Positions 13,362 to 15,500 of a stretch of DNA of 15,500 nt are shown one piece after another. Every line of letters begins with the position of its first letter. Position 1 is the first letter of the stretch. The notes beneath the pieces were generated by a model. That model worked only from the letters and a program-made list of their open reading frames with translations. It was not told where the DNA came from and ran no database searches. The position numbers and the translations under genes were made by a program. The DNA comes from Xenorhabdus ishibashii (lineage in GTDB: Bacteria; Pseudomonadota; Gammaproteobacteria; Enterobacterales; Enterobacteriaceae): the NCBI RefSeq assembly GCF_002632755.1, contig NZ_NJAK01000002.1:1-15500 (forward strand). Reading direction: 5' to 3'.

Positions 13362-13643
13362 TTAAGTGATTGAGGAAGCAGTTAACTGATACCCCTGCCA
13401 GTAAGAAGCCTTTCCCGTCACTGTGATCACCTGGCCTTTCTGTAACAACATCACCGATAGTGCCATCTCATCAAAGCCCACGACACGCAGCGGGTAATCA
13501 CTGCGTTTCTCGCTCTGTGCTTGCATAGTAGCGACTGCCATCACCTTACCCGTCTGGCACTTGATACGCTTGGGGGGAACGGTAATCTTGCCTGTGATCG
13601 TAGCGACTATCGAGGGTGCATTCTTCTTCTGTCTTCGTGCCAT
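13362..13643 (-). CDS. Short OB-fold, SSB-like protein
   Basis: 93-aa protein, MARRQKKNAPSIVATITGKI..., with SIVATITGKITVPPKRI, VMAVATMQAQSE, YPLRVVGFDEMALSVMLLQKGQVITVTGKASYW and GYQLTASSI. The beta-strand order and the G-x-V/I-x-V-x-G turn are those of the OB fold in single-stranded DNA-binding proteins, though it is shorter than SSB and lacks the acidic tail. It may protect single strands during satellite replication. It lies between attP and the terL end, so in the integrated form it would be at the opposite end from int. GGCGGTGG precedes the start. Preceded by an unusually long structured non-coding region with a C4-like RNA. Confidence 0.6.
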   Translation of the reverse strand: MARRQKKNAPSIVATITGKITVPPKRIKCQTGKVMAVATMQAQSEKRSDYPLRVVGFDEMALSVMLLQKGQVITVTGKASYWQGYQLTASSIT

Positions 13644-13783
13644 GTTCCACCGCCTATAGATGGTTGGGATTTAAATCATGATAATAATCAATAACTTAAA
13701 TAACTGCGAACATAATACGTACTGGGTTACATTAAGTAACCTTGTGCTGGACGGCTTAAACTCAAACCCACCTGAGTTATTTA

Positions 13784-13797
13784 TAACTCATTGATAT
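13784..13797 (-). promoter_or_regulatory. Candidate antisense target of the C4-like RNAs
   Basis: Minus-strand ATATCAATGAGTTA pairs with TAACCCATTGATAT of the C4-like element with one mismatch in 14. It lies about 550 bases downstream of copy 2 on the same strand, at the end of the leader ORF. Confidence 0.5.
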
Positions 13798-13850
13798 TCT
13801 CGTTCATCCTCACTTTGAGGAGAAGTAGCAACCGTGGTGATCTTCACCAT
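13788..13850 (-). CDS. Possible 20-codon leader peptide
   Basis: AAGGAG, 10 bases, then ATG: MVKITTVATSPQSEDEREYQ and TGA. The stop codon overlaps the best complementary site for the C4-like RNA (13784-13797) and a TGAGTTAT/ATAACTCA hairpin. Short leader ORFs controlled by antisense RNA are known from P1/P4-type immunity. Evidence is the ribosome site and context only. Confidence 0.35.
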   Translation of the reverse strand: MVKITTVATSPQSEDEREYQ

Positions 13851-14179
13851 AGTTAGGTAACTCCTTGATTCTTCCGAGGGGGTCACTTTGACCACCCTAT
13901 CATGATTTCCGTAATGGTTAATTTATGTGCTGGACAACCGCAGTAAATTCACTGTATTTCAATGAATTACTTGGACATAACGTACTGGACAAAACAACTT
14001 AACCATCTGTTTTCGTATAACTCTTTTGTGCGCACCTCTTAATGAGTTGTACAAATTCTGTGAGTCAGCCAGACTGACGCTCAAATTGTGAGTAACTATC
14101 GGTTACGCTCAAGACCATTTGCGACTGACTAACTGTCAGTGACACCCAAAGTCCGATTATCGGATATTGGATTTTGCAT

Positions 14180-14194
14180 CGACGAATTTCGTCG
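14180..14194. repeat. Palindrome CGACGAATTTCGTCG, repeated at 13340-13354
   Basis: Seven-base arms around one central T; the copy at 13340-13354 has one arm change (CGCCGAA). Both are next to a second AGAGG-containing hairpin. Possibly a protein-binding dyad or paired RNA hairpins. Confidence 0.5.
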
Positions 14195-14324
14195 GGACAA
14201 ACTGAACCTCTTAAAGAGGGGCAGTTCAATCTATTGAGTGATCTATAACTAACACTCTTAAAGAGATGTAGTTCTTGTTTCTTGCCACGAGACAGGTAAC
14301 CCAAAATAATTGGGTCAGTTACAC

Positions 14325-14403
14325 TATGACCAGACGCCAAATATGGCGTCTGATTAGATATCAATGGGTTACGCTAATTGGGATTTTCAAGCCCATTTAA
14401 CCC
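14325..14403 (-). ncRNA. C4-like antisense RNA, copy 2
   Basis: Same layout as copy 1: an outer hairpin (GGGTTA ... TAACCC with inner TGGG/CCCA, 14366-14403), the identical 20-base block (plus strand GATTAGATATCAATGGGTTA, 14352-14371), hairpin AGACGCCA-aata-TGGCGTCT (14332-14351) and TCTGGTCATA (14325-14334). The inner stem sequence is wholly different from copy 1, yet fully paired. No icd gene follows; the downstream gene is SSB-like. Confidence 0.6.
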
Positions 14404-14437
14404 TTTGATTTCACTTAATTCTGTCACAAAACCAGAA

Positions 14438-14456
14438 TTCCCGCATCGTGCGGGAA
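14438..14456 (-). terminator. Hairpin after terL, probable late-operon terminator
   Basis: TTCCCGCA-cga-TGCGGGAA stem 22 bases past the terL stop on the minus strand, followed by TTCTGGTTTTG. Strong stem, interrupted U tail, so efficiency is uncertain. Confidence 0.55.
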
Positions 14457-14478
14457 ATAAGCAAAATCAACAAGTTAT

Positions 14479-15500
14479 CTAAATACCGTCAAAGTCAGCC
14501 AGCCGCTGCTTCTGCTCCTCATTGAGACTAAAAGCAAACTCTTCATGCTCTGCCTGCCATGTACCAAAACTCATCAGAAACGCAATTGCAGGGTCTATTT
14601 TATTCGCGGACTTCTTCTTGTTCGGCTTGATATTGGCGTTCGCGTCTGTCTCCATTACGACATTAGACATCGCCCATGCGAGAACCGGATCGCCATTGTG
14701 ACGAATGATTTTGCGGTTAACAAAGACTTCGGCGGATTTAGCTACGGGACTATACCGCATGTAGGTTTGCGGGAACGGCTCAACATCCAGCCCTGCACCC
14801 TGTAGTTGTGTGCGTAAGTGTGTGGCGTTCCATGTGTCAAAGCCCACCAGTTTGATATCAAAGTGCTGGCTATCCTTGAGAATGTCATCACGGATACGGT
14901 CATAATCAATACAATCGCCGGTCGTGGTACGTATCCAGCCCATTTGTGCCCATTGGCGATACACTGCCCGATTCTTATTAGCAGGGTTCTGTAGCTGGGC
15001 TTCCGGCAAGTAATGGCGGGTCAGTAATAACAGTTCGTTATCCACGGGGAACGTGTAACAGATACTGGTGATATCCCCCGTTGAAGATAAATCTAATCCA
15101 GCGTAGCATTCCAAGCCTTTGAGGTCGTTTTCGTCATAGTCTGACTGGCAGTCTTTCCATGCGCCTTCACCCATCCACGGCGTTTCACCCTGACACCAGA
15201 TATTAAAGCGTTTGGTGAGCATCTCAGTCCATTGCGAGGGAATGCCTCGTGCTTTCTGGATTGTGTCGTGCAAAGCATCACTGTCTACGGAAACATTCAG
15301 GTTAGGATTAGCCTTTATCCAGAGGGCTTCATCATCAATCTCGTTCTCGTCGTCCAGTTCGTAGATCAGGGCAAACAGGGATTCATTTTGTTCTTCACCC
15401 TCCAATATCTGACAGCAATAATCATAGTGCTGTTTACAGGCGGATATCACGTTACTGCCTGCCGTAGTAATGGCAAACAGAATGCCTTCGGGACGGGCGC
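14479..15500 (-). CDS. terL: Terminase large subunit, 3' part (joins base 1)
   Basis: C-terminal 340 residues of the packaging motor, entering from the window end. It begins (A)RPEGILFAITTAGSN, the coupling motif that follows the ATPase Walker B, and continues to the RNase-H-like nuclease: catalytic Asp candidates in AGLDLSSTGD (D350 in the whole protein), VGFDTWNAT (D435) and KIDPAIAF (D516). The nuclease cuts concatemeric DNA at cos. End TAA/stop at 14479, ...KQRLADFDGI. Read with 1-639 it forms one 553-aa protein after correcting a single missing base. This half has no frame break. Family certain from motifs and from the matching 5' half. Confidence 0.92.
   Translation of the reverse strand, partial: ARPEGILFAITTAGSNVISACKQHYDYCCQILEGEEQNESLFALIYELDDENEIDDEALWIKANPNLNVSVDSDALHDTIQKARGIPSQWTEMLTKRFNIWCQGETPWMGEGAWKDCQSDYDENDLKGLECYAGLDLSSTGDITSICYTFPVDNELLLLTRHYLPEAQLQNPANKNRAVYRQWAQMGWIRTTTGDCIDYDRIRDDILKDSQHFDIKLVGFDTWNATHLRTQLQGAGLDVEPFPQTYMRYSPVAKSAEVFVNRKIIRHNGDPVLAWAMSNVVMETDANANIKPNKKKSANKIDPAIAFLMSFGTWQAEHEEFAFSLNEEQKQRLADFDGI

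Larger units (their letters stand above)
13644..14478 (-). promoter_or_regulatory. Structured non-coding stretch upstream of the SSB-like gene
   Basis: 835 bp without a convincing long gene; a 99-codon minus-strand frame (14065-14364) runs through the C4-like RNA and looks like chance. It is crowded with short dyads: GGTTAC-attaa-GTAACC, TGAGTTAT-tt-ATAACTCA, GGTCA-ctt-TGACC, CCGATtATCGG, CGACGAA-t-TTCGTCG and CCTCTT-aa-AGAGG among them. It also holds the second C4-like RNA, a 20-codon leader ORF and four copies of CCAG(T/C)AC. It may be the long leader of the SSB-like gene, or the remains of an accessory cargo slot. Confidence 0.5.

Noticed and set aside
14065..14364. 99-codon minus-strand ORF over the second C4-like RNA
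   Set aside because: Codons follow hairpins and the RNA; no ribosome site; similarity to the first locus is at RNA level only.
13644..14478. Retron or toxin-antitoxin cargo in the non-coding stretch
   Set aside because: No reverse transcriptase, toxin-like or antitoxin-like ORF is present on either strand; only hairpins, RNA and a 20-codon ORF.

Overview
The window reads as one complete mobile genetic element with no host flank. It is a small head-only phage satellite of about 15.5 kb. It has an integrase, two AlpA-type regulators, a Rha regulator, a P4-type primase-helicase with an iteron origin, and an HK97-type head and packaging module (capsid, protease, portal, connector, HNH nuclease, TerS, TerL). 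I see no tail, lysis, tail-fibre or host genes and no tRNA. This matches the capsid-forming phage-inducible chromosomal islands (cf-PICIs), which build and fill their own capsids but take tails from a helper phage. The host is probably an enterobacterium, because the Icd-like, Rha, AlpA and DUF4222-like genes and the C4-type antisense RNAs are typical of enterobacterial prophages and satellites. Moderate GC suggests a Morganellaceae-type genus (Proteus, Providencia, Xenorhabdus, Photorhabdus), but that is a guess.

The two window ends join inside terL. The 5' part of terL runs off base 1 and its 3' part enters at base 15500. Joining the ends restores an in-frame, family-typical protein, so the molecule is best read as a circle of about 15,500 bp: an excised, packaged or circularly assembled form.

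Layout, following the minus strand on which almost everything is transcribed: attP region with integrase arm sites (13.0-13.3 kb); integrase (12995-11769); alpA-1, a terminator, then alpA-2; rha; a structured leader with a C4-like RNA (10.5-9.9 kb); an Icd-like gene; a DUF4222-like gene; a small gene; primase-helicase (8876-6165); an iteron origin framed by perfect 25-bp inverted repeats (5768-6142); two small unknown genes; a terminator (5141-5173). The late module follows: capsid, protease, portal, connector, HNH, a small ORF, a putative cos region, TerS, TerL (across the junction). After terL come a second C4-like RNA, a structured non-coding stretch, a 20-codon leader ORF and a short SSB-like gene. 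The only convincing plus-strand gene is a ribbon-helix-helix regulator (9720-9893), divergent from the icd-primase operon.

How it probably works (inference): AlpA proteins and Rha respond to or control induction; the RHH protein and C4-like RNA restrain the icd-primase operon; the primase-helicase replicates the element from the iteron origin; the head module makes procapsids and fills them; the connector presents a docking site for a helper tail. Two single-base losses, one in terS and one in terL, both in G/C runs, break those reading frames. They are either sequencing errors or genuine decay that would abolish self-packaging.
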